A DNA stretch of 18,755 bases. Source: UBA9662 sp002729415 (GTDB lineage: Bacteria > Poribacteria > WGA-4E > UBA9662). Location: assembly GCA_002729415.1 (NCBI GenBank), contig PBXZ01000211.1, positions 1 to 18,755 of the forward strand. The letters run 5' to 3'. The position numbers and the translations under genes are program-made. Shown here in pieces: positions 1 through 6,928 of this stretch. The stretch's first letter is position 1. The number at the start of each line of letters is the position of its first letter. The notes under the pieces are model-generated. The model was not told the DNA's origin. It saw nothing but the letters and a program-made list of their open reading frames with translations, and did not search any database.

Positions 1-957
1 TGCCGCCAATCCGATTTCGCCAAGAAGGCCGATCCGCTCAGTCTTGTGACCGTTGGCGGCAAGGTTGATGGTCATCCCGTCGATACCCGTGTCCATACAC
101 GCCTGGAGTTTTTCACCGACGGTGTCGGGATCGCCGTAGATCAGGATCATCTTGGCCATCTCGATGACCTCATCGGACCATCCCTTTGCTGCTCCAACCT
201 CGCGCAAGTCCGATTCCGCCTCTTCCATGGTTGGAGCAACACAGACCATCTGCAGCTTTGTAACCACGATCTCTGATCGGTCGCGACCTAGACGTTCACA
301 ATGCTCCTCAAGAACCTCGAGCTTGTGTGGAATCTCGGTGATCGGACCGCTCGAGAGGTTGGACTCATCGGCGTACTCGGCGACCATCCGCAGCGTCTTT
401 TTCTCACCACTACCTCCGATCATGATCGGAATACGGGAAACAGGCAGCGGGGAGTTGACCGCTTCGGAGACCTGGTAGTGCTTCCCCGCGAGACTCACCT
501 TTCCCCCGCGAAGCATCGGAATCACAATCCGTAGTGCCTCTTCGAGCTTCTCGAACCGGTCGGTGAACGTACCGAACTCAAAGCCAAGGGAGTCATGTTC
601 GAGTTGGAACCAACCGGCACCAATCCCCAACGTCGCCCTACCCGACGATACGTGATCGAGAGCGGTCACCGTCTTGGCCAGGAGGGTGGGATGCCGGTAT
701 GTGTTACCGGTCACCAACGCCGCGAGACGGACTGTCTCGGTGTGCTGAGCAAGTGCCGACAGGACCGAATAGCACTCGAACATTGGCTCTTCCGGGGCTC
801 CAATTCCCGGGAGCTGGTAAAGGTGATCCATAACGAAAACCCGATCGAAACCGGCAGCTTCTGCCGCCCTGGCCTGGGCTACAACCGAGTCGAAAATACC
901 CGCCTCCGGGATATCCGGGTAGGTGAAGTTCGGGACCTGGTAGCCAAGCCGGGTCAT
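1..957 (-). CDS. LLM-class F420-dependent oxidoreductase, 3' end outside window
   Basis: Translating the minus strand from the ATG at 957-955 gives 319 residues with no stop before base 1, so the gene continues beyond the left edge. The start MTRLGYQVPNFTYPD, the segment AAGFDRVFVMDHLYQLPGIG, the segment LGIGAGWFQLEHDSLGFEFG and the segment PIMIGGSGEKKTLRMVAEYA are typical of the luciferase-like (LLM) TIM-barrel superfamily. Actinobacterial members, for example the Rv1855c-type group, use reduced deazaflavin F420 or FMN for hydride transfer; the substrate cannot be read from sequence. An AAAGGA ribosome site (970-965) sits 7 nt before the ATG, supporting this start. The gene looks less GC-rich than the hut genes, judged by eye. 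Fold assignment is firm; the F420 call is inferred from family and lineage. Confidence 0.85.
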   Translation of the reverse strand, partial: MTRLGYQVPNFTYPDIPEAGIFDSVVAQARAAEAAGFDRVFVMDHLYQLPGIGAPEEPMFECYSVLSALAQHTETVRLAALVTGNTYRHPTLLAKTVTALDHVSSGRATLGIGAGWFQLEHDSLGFEFGTFTDRFEKLEEALRIVIPMLRGGKVSLAGKHYQVSEAVNSPLPVSRIPIMIGGSGEKKTLRMVAEYADESNLSSGPITEIPHKLEVLEEHCERLGRDRSEIVVTKLQMVCVAPTMEEAESDLREVGAAKGWSDEVIEMAKMILIYGDPDTVGEKLQACMDTGIDGMTINLAANGHKTERIGLLGEIGLAA

Positions 958-1051
958 GGATGGTTCCTTTGGGTCGCTTCGATCGTTATTGGTCGGTCAC
1001 TCAACCAACTCTGGGACAGTGGTCGAAACCTGCCGAGCCGATTTCAATAAC

Positions 1052-1065
1052 CTACCGAGGCCCCT

Positions 1066-1071
<6 letters not shown>
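1052..1071 (-). terminator. Hairpin overlapping the tRNA 3' end
   Basis: An eight-pair stem with one G-T pair (CTACC..GGTAG at its base) and a GCCC loop overlaps the tRNA acceptor 3' end and CCA. On the minus strand it is followed by GTTATTG rather than a clear T run. It could end tRNA transcription, or be a by-product of the acceptor sequence. The remaining 958-1065 spacer holds the oxidoreductase ribosome site and nothing else I can support. Confidence 0.3.
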
Positions 1072-1142
<71 letters not shown>

Positions 1143-1148
1143 GCGAGG

Positions 1149-1154
1149 AGGCTA
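1149..1154 (-). promoter_or_regulatory. Possible -10 box of the initiator tRNA
   Basis: TAGCCT on the minus strand ends 6 nt before the first tRNA base, the same spacing seen before several protein starts in the window. No good -35 is visible at 17-18 nt. Read-through from the M24 gene, 33 nt upstream, is an equally simple explanation for expression. Confidence 0.25.
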
Positions 1155-1174
1155 ACGGTCGGCGCGGGCGGCTC

Positions 1175-2326
1175 CTACCCGACAACGACGTCGCTCAGGT
1201 CCTTTGGGTGGTTGGTGATCTGCTCGTAGCCGTCGTCGGTGACGATGAAGCTGTCACCCACCTGTGCTCGGAAGGTCCCCGACACGCTGACCGATCCATC
1301 GACGGCCAGCACCATGCCCGGCTCTAGGACCGTCGTGTCGCCGAACACCAACTCGGGCTTCTCCAGGTAGCTGTAGCCGGTGGCCCGGCCACAGCGGAAC
1401 GGGTAGTCAAAGCCAGCATCGCTGATCACCTCTGCGTAGGCCGCATGAACTGAGTCCGCAGTTGCCCCGGGGCGGAGTGCCGAGAGGGCGGCAGCCTGGC
1501 TGGCGAGGGCCACCTGGTAGACGTCGGCCTGCTGGCGGTCCACGACCTCTCCGATCCAGAACGTGCGGTCGAAGCCCAGCTTGAAGCGGTGGAAGTTGGT
1601 CATGCCGCAGAAGCAGAGGAACACCGGCTCGCCGTGTCGCATGACCCGGGTCGAGGCCCTGTGATGCGGCTTGGTGATCTCGCTACCCGAGGCCATGATC
1701 TGGAGGAAGTGCGTGTTGGGTGACATACAGGTGTCGTCGTAGTGGGCGTCGAGGAGTTCGGCCGCCTTGCGGGTGCCGGCATCTGAGGTCGCGAGAGCCA
1801 CCTCGAACTCCGGTACGCCTGCGCCAATGGCAGCGCGGCCAGCATCCATCATGGCGTCGGCCACCTGACCGGCATGGCGCGCCAACTGCAGTTCTGCAGG
1901 CGACTTGACCATCCGCATGGCCCCAACCACCGGGGTCACATCGGCCAGCCGGCCCTCCTCGACCAGCGTGTCCACAAAGTTGCGTACCAGCGGAGGCATG
2001 AGGTCCGGCTCGACTGCCACCTGGTAGGCGCTGGCTAACACCGCCAGCAGTTCCTGGCGCCATTCGTTGCCAAGGCCGTCGTTCCACACGGCGATCCGGT
2101 CCACCCGAGCCGCCGCAGCGGCCATGTCAGCCTCCATGTTCGGCGTGATGAGCAGGCTCTCGTCCTGATGCGGTACGACCAGGATGGTCGGTCTCCCGAA
2201 CTCCATGTGCAGGTAGTCGTAGTAGCCGGTCAGGTAGTAGACGCTGTCATCGTCGGTGATTAGCGCCACGTCGATGCCCTCGTCGGCCAGGCGACGGCGA
2301 AACATGTCCATCCGTTCGGTGAACAT
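1175..2326 (-). CDS. M24-family (creatinase/aminopeptidase P fold) protein with degenerate metal site
   Basis: The 383-aa protein has the two-domain M24 layout: a creatinase-type N-terminal domain (about 1-140) and a pita-bread catalytic domain (about 150-380). The latter includes the stretch around D253 (LGFDRTFWIG) and LEPGMVLAVDGS. By-eye alignment to metallo-M24 enzymes keeps the second Asp (D253). The first Asp is missing, the GHG-type histidine is absent (CGRATGYSY, about 312-320), the first Glu is Asp (AVDG) and the last Glu is not conserved. It is therefore unlikely to be an ordinary dinuclear metallopeptidase. Creatinase, ectoine hydrolase (DoeA) and DMSP lyase (DddP) show that this fold is reused for small amidine or osmolyte substrates. 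ATG start, 16 nt after the toxin gene stop, so co-transcription is possible. Family confident, substrate unknown. Confidence 0.85.
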   Translation of the reverse strand: MFTERMDMFRRRLADEGIDVALITDDDSVYYLTGYYDYLHMEFGRPTILVVPHQDESLLITPNMEADMAAAAARVDRIAVWNDGLGNEWRQELLAVLASAYQVAVEPDLMPPLVRNFVDTLVEEGRLADVTPVVGAMRMVKSPAELQLARHAGQVADAMMDAGRAAIGAGVPEFEVALATSDAGTRKAAELLDAHYDDTCMSPNTHFLQIMASGSEITKPHHRASTRVMRHGEPVFLCFCGMTNFHRFKLGFDRTFWIGEVVDRQQADVYQVALASQAAALSALRPGATADSVHAAYAEVISDAGFDYPFRCGRATGYSYLEKPELVFGDTTVLEPGMVLAVDGSVSVSGTFRAQVGDSFIVTDDGYEQITNHPKDLSDVVVG

Positions 2327-2342
2327 CAGACAGGCGCCGTCT

Positions 2343-2741
2343 TCAGCAGCCGCTGACCGACAGGCCGATCGACCGTGCGGCCTCGGCCTGCCGCTGGTCG
2401 AAGGTCAGCACGGTCGTCGCCGATCCGGCACGACGTGCGGCAGCCAGGTGGATGGAGTCGAGTGAACGGCAAAGCGTCTTCTCGGCGATGCGGGCCGCCT
2501 CGGCACAGACCTGAGCATCAAGTGGGATAACCGCGAAGGCATCAAGGTCCACTACAAAGCGGGCTCTCATCACCTCAAGGTCGTCGGTCAGGATCCTTGT
2601 CAGGTTCCGCCTCACCTCGATCGCTGTCAGCGCCGAGGTCACCAACACCGGATCCGAGGCCATGTGAGCCACAGCCTCCGCCGCACCGTCCTCCTTCAGG
2701 TAGCGCTTGATCAGTGCACTTGAGTCGACATAGAGGGTCAC
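2343..2741 (-). CDS. PIN-domain toxin ribonuclease (VapC-like)
   Basis: The 132-aa protein is a single PIN domain. The acidic residues expected for Mg-dependent RNA cleavage are present: D6 (LYVDSSAL), E42 (TAIEVRRN), D95 (SLDSIHLAAA) and D115 (LTFDQRQ). VapC-type toxins cut RNA, often tRNA or rRNA, when freed from the cognate antitoxin. The start is GTG at 2741-2739 and overlaps the antitoxin stop in a GTGA tetranucleotide, which suggests translational coupling. The downstream M24 gene begins 16 nt after the stop. Length and motifs are normal and nothing looks broken. The RNA target cannot be deduced. Confidence 0.93.
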   Translation of the reverse strand: MTLYVDSSALIKRYLKEDGAAEAVAHMASDPVLVTSALTAIEVRRNLTRILTDDLEVMRARFVVDLDAFAVIPLDAQVCAEAARIAEKTLCRSLDSIHLAAARRAGSATTVLTFDQRQAEAARSIGLSVSGC

Positions 2742-2995
2742 CGACCACGATCCTCGTCGAGCGCCTCTTGGCTACTCATGGCGGCACGCACCCGAACCGA
2801 CGGCTGAAGGCCGGTTCGCAGAGGTGGCTGAATCCAGCCCTCGGCGATTCCCCGCTCCACAGCCGAACCGTGGTCGTACGGAACGAGGCGGGCCACGGGG
2901 CGACCACGGTCGGTGACCACGACAGCCTCTCCATCGGCCACCCGGCCGAGGTACTCGGACAGCTTCGCCTTCAGTTCACGGATACCGACGTTCAT
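2738..2995 (-). CDS. Phd/YefM-family antitoxin
   Basis: The 85-aa protein begins MNVGIRELKAKLSEYLGRV and continues GEAVVVTDRGRPVARLVPY, the classic prevent-host-death (Phd/YefM) N-terminal dimerisation and DNA-binding fold. Its C-terminal tail (about 50-85) is presumably the part that wraps the toxin. It overlaps the PIN toxin gene by 4 nt. The ATG lies 6 nt after a good -10 (TATAGT), so the mRNA is probably leaderless, and the start overlaps a perfect inverted repeat. That arrangement fits autorepression by antitoxin or antitoxin-toxin complex. Family assignment is firm; the regulation is inferred from the operator. Confidence 0.92.
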   Translation of the reverse strand: MNVGIRELKAKLSEYLGRVADGEAVVVTDRGRPVARLVPYDHGSAVERGIAEGWIQPPLRTGLQPSVRVRAAMSSQEALDEDRGR

Positions 2996-3027
2996 GTAGT
3001 CACTATAACAACCTTTTGTGACTACAT
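2994..3027 (-). promoter_or_regulatory. Toxin-antitoxin promoter with perfect 10-bp inverted-repeat operator
   Basis: ATGTAGTCAC (2994-3003) and GTGACTACAT (3018-3027) form a perfect inverted repeat around a 14-nt AT-rich spacer. The minus-strand -10 TATAGT (3007-3002) straddles the start-proximal arm, and the antitoxin ATG begins 6 nt later inside the end of that arm. A bound repressor would cover the -10 and the transcription start. No consensus -35 is visible. Confidence 0.75.
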
Positions 3028-3031
3028 CAGT

Positions 3032-3048
3032 GCGGATTCCCCCTCCGC
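3032..3048 (-). terminator. Short hairpin after the PhnD-like gene
   Basis: A perfect 5-bp stem (GCGGA/TCCGC) with a 7-nt loop lies 8 nt downstream of the stop at 3056-3058 and just upstream of the toxin-antitoxin promoter. It has no T tract, so it is at best a weak or factor-assisted transcription end for the hut operon. Confidence 0.3.
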
Positions 3049-3055
3049 GAGACGG

Positions 3056-3877
3056 TCAGGCCACTACCGGGTAACCACCAACCTCGGCGGCTGCCAGACG
3101 GTCGGCAAGTACCTCGTAGTCAGAGGTGGACCTCACCCGGTAGCCGTACAGGTCAAGAGGTCGACGCACCTCTTCACCCAGCAACGCCACTGCCTCTGAC
3201 ACCGCGGCGTTAACGGTCTCCCGCAACCCGACGTGAGCCCAACCGATAACCAGGGGAGGAGCTGGCATCGGCTCGGTCCACCCGATGATCCTCAGCTCGT
3301 CGACCGCGGGTTCATGACTGGTTGCCAGGCTCCAGGCCACCGCGTCGATGGAAGTCAGGTCGGCTCGCCCCTCTGCCACGGCACGGATGGAAGCGCGGTG
3401 CGAGCCGGTCTCAACCACCTCGTCGAAGAACCTGCCACCCTCAGCCAGCGGAGCTATCAGGTCGACGAGCGCAGCATGCCCCGACTGCGACTCCCGACCG
3501 TTGATCGCCGCACATCTGCCGCGGAAGTCGTCCAGGCCGTCAGCCGGGTCGCCAGCGTGGCACGCGACCACGGACCGGTAGTCGCCCGGCTGACATCCCT
3601 CCACCCCGTAGTCGAGCGCCCCGAGCACCTCCACCCTGCCGCGCAACGAGCCCACGACATTCAGGCCACACACCTGGGCGGCCAGCAGGTTCGGCGCAAC
3701 CCAGAGTTCAGACACGTGATCCGGCCTCCACAGCCCAACTGGCGCGTCCACTCCGACCTGACAGAGGCGCCTGGCGATCGCCGCCCAGAGTGCGTCGACC
3801 TCGTCGCGGACCTCGGGCCAGTCGTACATGGGCAGCCCGGCAACCCAGCCGCCAACCGGGGCAGCGGAACGGATCAA
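3056..3877 (-). CDS. PhnD-like (PF12974-type) solute-binding protein, no signal peptide
   Basis: The 273-aa product resembles the phosphate/phosphonate-type periplasmic-binding family. It carries LPMYDWPEVRDEVDALW near residues 15-31, an INGRESQSGHAAL ligand-pocket-like segment, and GSHRASIRAVAEGRADLTS followed by IDAVAW. Such proteins usually deliver ligand to an ABC permease, but no ATPase or permease is nearby and no signal peptide or lipobox is visible, so it may be cytoplasmic. It is the last gene of the hut operon. The TTG start (3877-3875) overlaps the hutI stop in TTGA; a downstream ATG at residue 17 is an alternative start with no clear ribosome site. A role in histidine use is suggested only by position. 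Confidence 0.75.
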   Translation of the reverse strand: MIRSAAPVGGWVAGLPMYDWPEVRDEVDALWAAIARRLCQVGVDAPVGLWRPDHVSELWVAPNLLAAQVCGLNVVGSLRGRVEVLGALDYGVEGCQPGDYRSVVACHAGDPADGLDDFRGRCAAINGRESQSGHAALVDLIAPLAEGGRFFDEVVETGSHRASIRAVAEGRADLTSIDAVAWSLATSHEPAVDELRIIGWTEPMPAPPLVIGWAHVGLRETVNAAVSEAVALLGEEVRRPLDLYGYRVRSTSDYEVLADRLAAAEVGGYPVVA

Positions 3878-5016
3878 CAGATCGTCTGTCGGACGAGCGG
3901 CACGCCCGGACGGTAGGCGAGATGGTGGTGGCTGGGGGCGTCAAGAATGGCCAGGTGTGCGGCCGAACCGGGGGTGAGTCGACCAACGTCGGTTCGCCGC
4001 AGTGCTGTGGCACCGCCGAGGGTTGCCGCCTGGACCGCCTCGTCAATCGTCATGTTCATGTCGCGCACCGCCAGCGCGATGCAGAACGCCATCGAGGTGG
4101 TGTAGCTGGACCCCGGGTTGCAGTTCGTGGCCAGCGCCACCGTGGCGCCGGCGTCGATGACCCGCCGGGCATCCGGATACGGCTGACGCGTGGAGAAGTC
4201 CGTCGCCGGCAGGAACGTGGCAACCGTGTCGCTCCCGGCGAGCGCCTCGACATCGGCGTCGGCGAGGTAGGTGCAGTGGTCGACGGAGGCGCAGCCTGAC
4301 TCAACTGCCAACTGCACGCCCGGGCCGTGGTCCAACTGGTTGCCGTGGAGCCGTAGGCCCAGACCGGCCTCCCGGCCGGCATCCAGAACGGCCCGACACT
4401 GATCGACGTCAAACGCCCCCTTCTCACAGAAGGCGTCGATCCAACGAGAGTGCGGCGCGCATGCCTCGAGCATCGGACCACAAACCAGGTCGATGTAGTC
4501 GTCGGCCCGCCCCTCGAACTCGGTGGGCAGGAGGTGCGCCCCGAGAAATGTGGTTTCCTCGGTGAACTCGGAGGCCAGGCGGAGAATACGGGCCTCGTCG
4601 TCGACGTTGAGGCCGTAACCGGACTTGACCTCGACGGTGGTCGTGCCGCCCGCCCGAAGTTCAGCAATTCGACTGGCAGTCAGAGCCCGCAGCTCGTCGC
4701 CTGACGCTGTCCTGGTCGCCTCGGTCGTCACGCGGATTCCACCACCGTCATAGGGCTGTCCGGTCATGCGTGCCGTGAACTCCTCGGCCCTGTCGCCAGC
4801 AAAGATGAGATGGGTGTGGGAATCCACGAAGCCCGGCAGCACACAGGCACCGTCCACGTCGATCCGCTCGTCGGCCACCTGTCCGGCAGGCCCAACGGAC
4901 AACACGAGGCCGTCGGCTATCACCACGGAGGCGTCGCGTACGAGGCCCAACGGGCCCTCGCCCAGAGCCGGGTCATTGGTGACGAGCATGCCGATCCGGT
5001 CGACAGCCAGCGTCAC
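3874..5016 (-). CDS. hutI: Imidazolonepropionase
   Basis: This amidohydrolase opens the imidazolone ring of 4-imidazolone-5-propionate to give N-formimino-L-glutamate, the third step of histidine breakdown. The 380-aa protein has the metal motif DSHTHLIFAG (H67, H69), KSGYGL, the H224 motif RLHGNQLDHG, H247 (VDHCTYL) and the NPGSSYTTSMAFCIALAV signature. The residue that is normally the metal-binding Asp before xNPG is Asn298 here (ATNCNPG, codon AAC). It may be a sequencing error, a lineage variant or a catalytic change. The start is GTG at 5016-5014, overlapping the hutF stop (GTGA). It lies between hutF and the PhnD-like gene with overlaps on both sides. Function is confident from full-length similarity and pathway context. 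Confidence 0.94.
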   Translation of the reverse strand: MTLAVDRIGMLVTNDPALGEGPLGLVRDASVVIADGLVLSVGPAGQVADERIDVDGACVLPGFVDSHTHLIFAGDRAEEFTARMTGQPYDGGGIRVTTEATRTASGDELRALTASRIAELRAGGTTTVEVKSGYGLNVDDEARILRLASEFTEETTFLGAHLLPTEFEGRADDYIDLVCGPMLEACAPHSRWIDAFCEKGAFDVDQCRAVLDAGREAGLGLRLHGNQLDHGPGVQLAVESGCASVDHCTYLADADVEALAGSDTVATFLPATDFSTRQPYPDARRVIDAGATVALATNCNPGSSYTTSMAFCIALAVRDMNMTIDEAVQAATLGGATALRRTDVGRLTPGSAAHLAILDAPSHHHLAYRPGVPLVRQTIC

Positions 5017-6356
5017 GAGGTGACCTCCCTCACCGCCTCGGCCAACTCGGAGGCGACATCCACCGACACGTGGACCCTGTCACGCACAACCACCTCGCCA
5101 GCAACCACCAGATCCGTGACATCGGCCGCTGAGGCGGCAAACACGATCGACGCCATTGCAGTCTCTGCTTCGGCACCCGCCAGACGCACCGAGTCCAGTG
5201 CCACGGTCACCATGTCGGCCAGTGCTCCCGGCTCAAGTATTCCACCACCAGTCCAACCCAGCGACCGGTAGCCGTTGACGGTAGCCATTGCCAGGAGGTC
5301 GTCGACCCCGTGGGTGCCACGCTCGAGCGTCGCGAGCCGCTCGTCCAACTCAACCGCCCTCGCCTCCTCGAACATGTCGATGACGGCATGGCTGTCGGAT
5401 CCCAGGCTGAGTGGGGAACCGGCGGCCGCCAACGCCCCGGAAGGACCGATGCCGTCGGCCAGATCGCGCTCTGTGGTCGGACACATGCAGATGCCGGCCC
5501 CTGCTCCACCGAGTAGCCCGATGTCGTCTTCAGTCAGGTGGGTGGCATGCACGGCCGTGAGCCGATCGGTCAGCGCACCCACCGAGGCCAACAGCCCCGT
5601 GGGCGTGCATCCGAAGTGGGCCTCGCACTGCTCGTTCTCCTCTGACCGCTCCGAGAGGTGCACGTGCAGGGGTGCCTCCCGGCCTTCAGCCCATGCCGCC
5701 ACCTCCGCGATCGCCGCCGGATCGACGGCGCGGACCGAGTGCACGGCCGCCCCTATCTGCGCCCGTGGCCCCGGCTGCAGTTCCTCAAGCCGCTGTGCCC
5801 AGGCATCCGCCGATCCGTCTCCGAAACGCCTCTGGTCCTCTTCGAGCGGAAGGTACCCGTCTGCCGACAGGCCACCGTGCAGGTAGGAGGCATCCAGCAG
5901 GGTGATCCTGATGCCAACATCGGCTGCCGCCGCCAGGATCGCCTCACCCATGGCATTCGGATTTGCGTACGGCGTACCATCGAGCTGGTGGTGGAGGTAG
6001 TGGAACTCCCCAACGGCCGACACACCGGATAGTGCCATCTCTCCGTAGGTGGCCCTCGCAAGTGCGTAACAGGTGTCAGGGTCCAGCCGGCGGGCCACCT
6101 CATACATCTGCTCCCTCCAGGTCCAGAAGGTGCCGGCCCCTACATGGGTCCGTCCCCGCAGGGCCCGGTGGAAGGCGTGGCTGTGGGTATTGGCAAAGCC
6201 GGGAAGGGTGAGGCCCGTAAGTCGCGTGGCGCCCGGTGGTGGTGCGCCCACTCCGGCGACAACGGCGGACACGAAGCCATCAGCAGTATCTATGAGGATG
6301 CCGGGTTCCACCTGTCCGCGGCCCAGCCACGCCGCCTCACACCAGTAGGTGCTCAC
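5013..6356 (-). CDS. hutF: Formimidoylglutamate deiminase (formiminoglutamate iminohydrolase)
   Basis: HutF hydrolyses N-formimino-L-glutamate to N-formyl-L-glutamate plus ammonia, the route that needs a later deformylase. The 447-aa amidohydrolase has NTHSHAFHRALRGRT (H58, H60), FHYLHH, LHVHLSERSEENEQC, TAVHATHL, CPTTERDLADG and LGSDSHAVIDMFEEAR, all strongly HutF-like. These separate it from guanine deaminase and chlorohydrolase relatives. The start is GTG at 6356-6354, overlapping the stop of the deformylase gene in GTGA; the downstream end overlaps hutI. Its presence shows that this pathway goes through formylglutamate rather than the one-step formiminoglutamase (HutG/formimide) route. 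Length is normal for the family and no anomalies were seen. Confidence 0.94.
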   Translation of the reverse strand: MSTYWCEAAWLGRGQVEPGILIDTADGFVSAVVAGVGAPPPGATRLTGLTLPGFANTHSHAFHRALRGRTHVGAGTFWTWREQMYEVARRLDPDTCYALARATYGEMALSGVSAVGEFHYLHHQLDGTPYANPNAMGEAILAAAADVGIRITLLDASYLHGGLSADGYLPLEEDQRRFGDGSADAWAQRLEELQPGPRAQIGAAVHSVRAVDPAAIAEVAAWAEGREAPLHVHLSERSEENEQCEAHFGCTPTGLLASVGALTDRLTAVHATHLTEDDIGLLGGAGAGICMCPTTERDLADGIGPSGALAAAGSPLSLGSDSHAVIDMFEEARAVELDERLATLERGTHGVDDLLAMATVNGYRSLGWTGGGILEPGALADMVTVALDSVRLAGAEAETAMASIVFAASAADVTDLVVAGEVVVRDRVHVSVDVASELAEAVREVTS

Positions 6357-6925
6357 GACCCGACACGCTCCACAAAGGCGGTGATGCGCTCGACGAACTC
6401 ATCACGGTGGTGGGCCTCGAACTCCTCCCATGTCGACAGGGTCGCCGGATCAACCACCCTGTCCACGAAAAGCACCCCGTCGAGATGGTCGCACTCGTGC
6501 TGCCATGTCGCCGCGGTGAGGCCCCTCACAACCTCGTCATGGTGGTTTCCGCTGCGGTCCTCGTAGCGGACCCGAACGTTGACGTAACGCTCCACCTCGC
6601 CACGCAGTGGAACCGACAGGCAACCCTCGTTGTTCACGAACACCTCGTTGTCAATAGGCTCGACCACAGGGTTGACGGCCACGGTCAGCGGGATCTGGGG
6701 TTTGTAGGGGTACCGGGGATTATCGGTCACCTCAAGCACAGCGACCCTAACTGGTTCACCGATCTGGTTGGCGGCGATGCCGGCACCTCGAGCGTGGCGC
6801 ATCGTGTCGACCATGTCGTCAATGAGGCCCTGCACCTCGGGTGAGGTGATCTCGTCGTCGGTCAGTCGGCGTGTCGCACTGCGAAGCACCGGGTGGCCGA
6901 TCGACAGGATCGTGCGTACGGCCAC
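6353..6925 (-). CDS. Peptide deformylase homologue, candidate N-formylglutamate deformylase
   Basis: The 190-aa protein carries all three deformylase motifs: GAGIAANQIG (Q54), EGCLSVP (C102) and QHECDHLDG (H143, E144, H147). The metal ligands and catalytic Glu are intact. The Asn in motif I also occurs in normal actinobacterial Def proteins. A C-terminal tail of about 37 residues (WEEFEAHHRDEF and onward) follows the core. Classical Def removes formyl from nascent Met. Here the gene lies between hutU (3 nt gap) and hutF (GTGA overlap), with no fmt, rpoZ or priA neighbours, and no HutG is visible. I infer that it may deformylate N-formylglutamate made by HutF. The start is GTG 6925-6923, with a GGGAAGG stretch in the hutU 3' end. 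Family certain, substrate hypothetical. Confidence 0.9.
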   Translation of the reverse strand: MAVRTILSIGHPVLRSATRRLTDDEITSPEVQGLIDDMVDTMRHARGAGIAANQIGEPVRVAVLEVTDNPRYPYKPQIPLTVAVNPVVEPIDNEVFVNNEGCLSVPLRGEVERYVNVRVRYEDRSGNHHDEVVRGLTAATWQHECDHLDGVLFVDRVVDPATLSTWEEFEAHHRDEFVERITAFVERVGS

Positions 6926-6928
6926 CGG

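Noticed and set aside
595..1050. 151-codon plus-strand open frame
   Set aside because: Antisense to the luciferase-like oxidoreductase, which reads through the whole segment with clear family motifs.
3233..3916. 227-codon plus-strand open frame
   Set aside because: Antisense to the PhnD-like gene and the end of hutI, whose translations carry clear family signatures; the plus-strand translation is low-complexity.
6353..6925. Treating the deformylase simply as the housekeeping def
   Set aside because: Not excluded, but the absence of fmt, rpoZ or priA neighbours and tight embedding in the hut operon make a pathway-specific role more likely; kept as a hypothesis.
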